NCBI RefSeq assembly: GCF_001742185.1
Contig: NZ_CP015750.1
Location: forward strand, 1,426,001 to 1,490,000
Direction of reading: 5' to 3'
Origin: Pectobacterium wasabiae CFBP 3304
GTDB lineage: Bacteria; Pseudomonadota; Gammaproteobacteria; Enterobacterales; Enterobacteriaceae
DNA: 64,000 nt
A model generated the notes under the pieces. It was not told the DNA's origin and searched no databases. It was given only the letters and a program-made list of their open reading frames with translations. Position numbers and translations under genes: made by a program. This document shows, piece after piece, positions 63,846 to 64,000 of this stretch. How positions within the stretch are numbered: position 1 is the first letter of the stretch; each line of letters begins with the position of its first letter.

Positions 63846-64000
63846 ATTTATGAGGTTGCCAAGCCGATTACCGTTGATGTCAAGGACTGGTTCGGTATGA
63901 GGGTGGCGTGACGCAATATAAATCACCGACAGCATAATAAAATTAGCAAATAATCAATCGTTAAAGAGATTGTGATATTTATGAATAAAAATGAGCTAAG
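63846..64000. other. Right edge, no supportable gene
   Basis: A+T-rich sequence with no recognisable gene up to the window edge. A frame reading AKPITVDVKDWFGMRVA at about 63858-63911 may continue the decayed Rhs material. An ATG at 63981 near the edge (MNKNEL) could begin a gene outside the window. Confidence 0.35.

Overview
The window is a stretch of an enterobacterial chromosome. Gene content, gene order and protein sequences closely follow the E. coli 88-90 min region. The HicAB pair, the agmatine-degradation genes, the extra transporters and the ~120-bp intergenic repeat family fit a soft-rot Pectobacterium best; that genus assignment is inference from remembered sequence, not from a search.

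Left part (1-23.5 kb): almost everything reads on the minus strand. From the left edge come rpoC (cut by the window), rpoB, rplL, rplJ, rplA, rplK, nusG and secE. Then follow tufB with four tRNA genes (thrT, glyT, tyrU, thrU), plus-strand coaA, minus-strand birA-murB, a full rRNA operon (5S, 23S, tRNA-Glu, 16S with P1/P2 promoters and boxA sites), murI and btuB. btuB has a cobalamin riboswitch whose variable stem carries a copy of the dispersed repeat.

Middle (24-44.7 kb): trmA, yijD, fabR, sthA, oxyR, then the methionine cluster metF, metL-metB and metJ with tandem met boxes in front of metF and between metB and metJ. Two accessory blocks interrupt the E. coli-like order. Between metF and metL lies a six-gene minus-strand operon: ABC ATPase, binding protein, two permeases, LacI-type regulator and a class III phosphodiesterase. 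Between metJ and rpmE lie a FecBCD-type ABC transporter behind a good match to a Zur box, and a hicAB toxin-antitoxin pair.

Right part (44.7-64 kb): rpmE, priA, cytR, ftsN, hslVU, menA, rraA, zapB, glpFK, glpX, fpr, yiiR, yiiQ and tpiA, then aguA-aguB and a decayed piece that looks like an Rhs remnant. tpiA carries a one-base deletion in a run of C that breaks the frame.

Functionally the window mixes core information processing (RNA polymerase, ribosome, EF-Tu, rRNA, tRNAs, primosome), envelope and division genes (murB, murI, ftsN, zapB), redox and regulation (oxyR, sthA, fabR), methionine synthesis, glycerol use, and two uncharacterised uptake systems. The most unusual points are the repeat inside the B12 riboswitch, repeats that supply the hicB stop codon and abut ftsN, the Zur-box transporter, the phosphodiesterase/ABC/LacI operon, three 21-bp spaced repeats upstream of glpF, and the tpiA frameshift.
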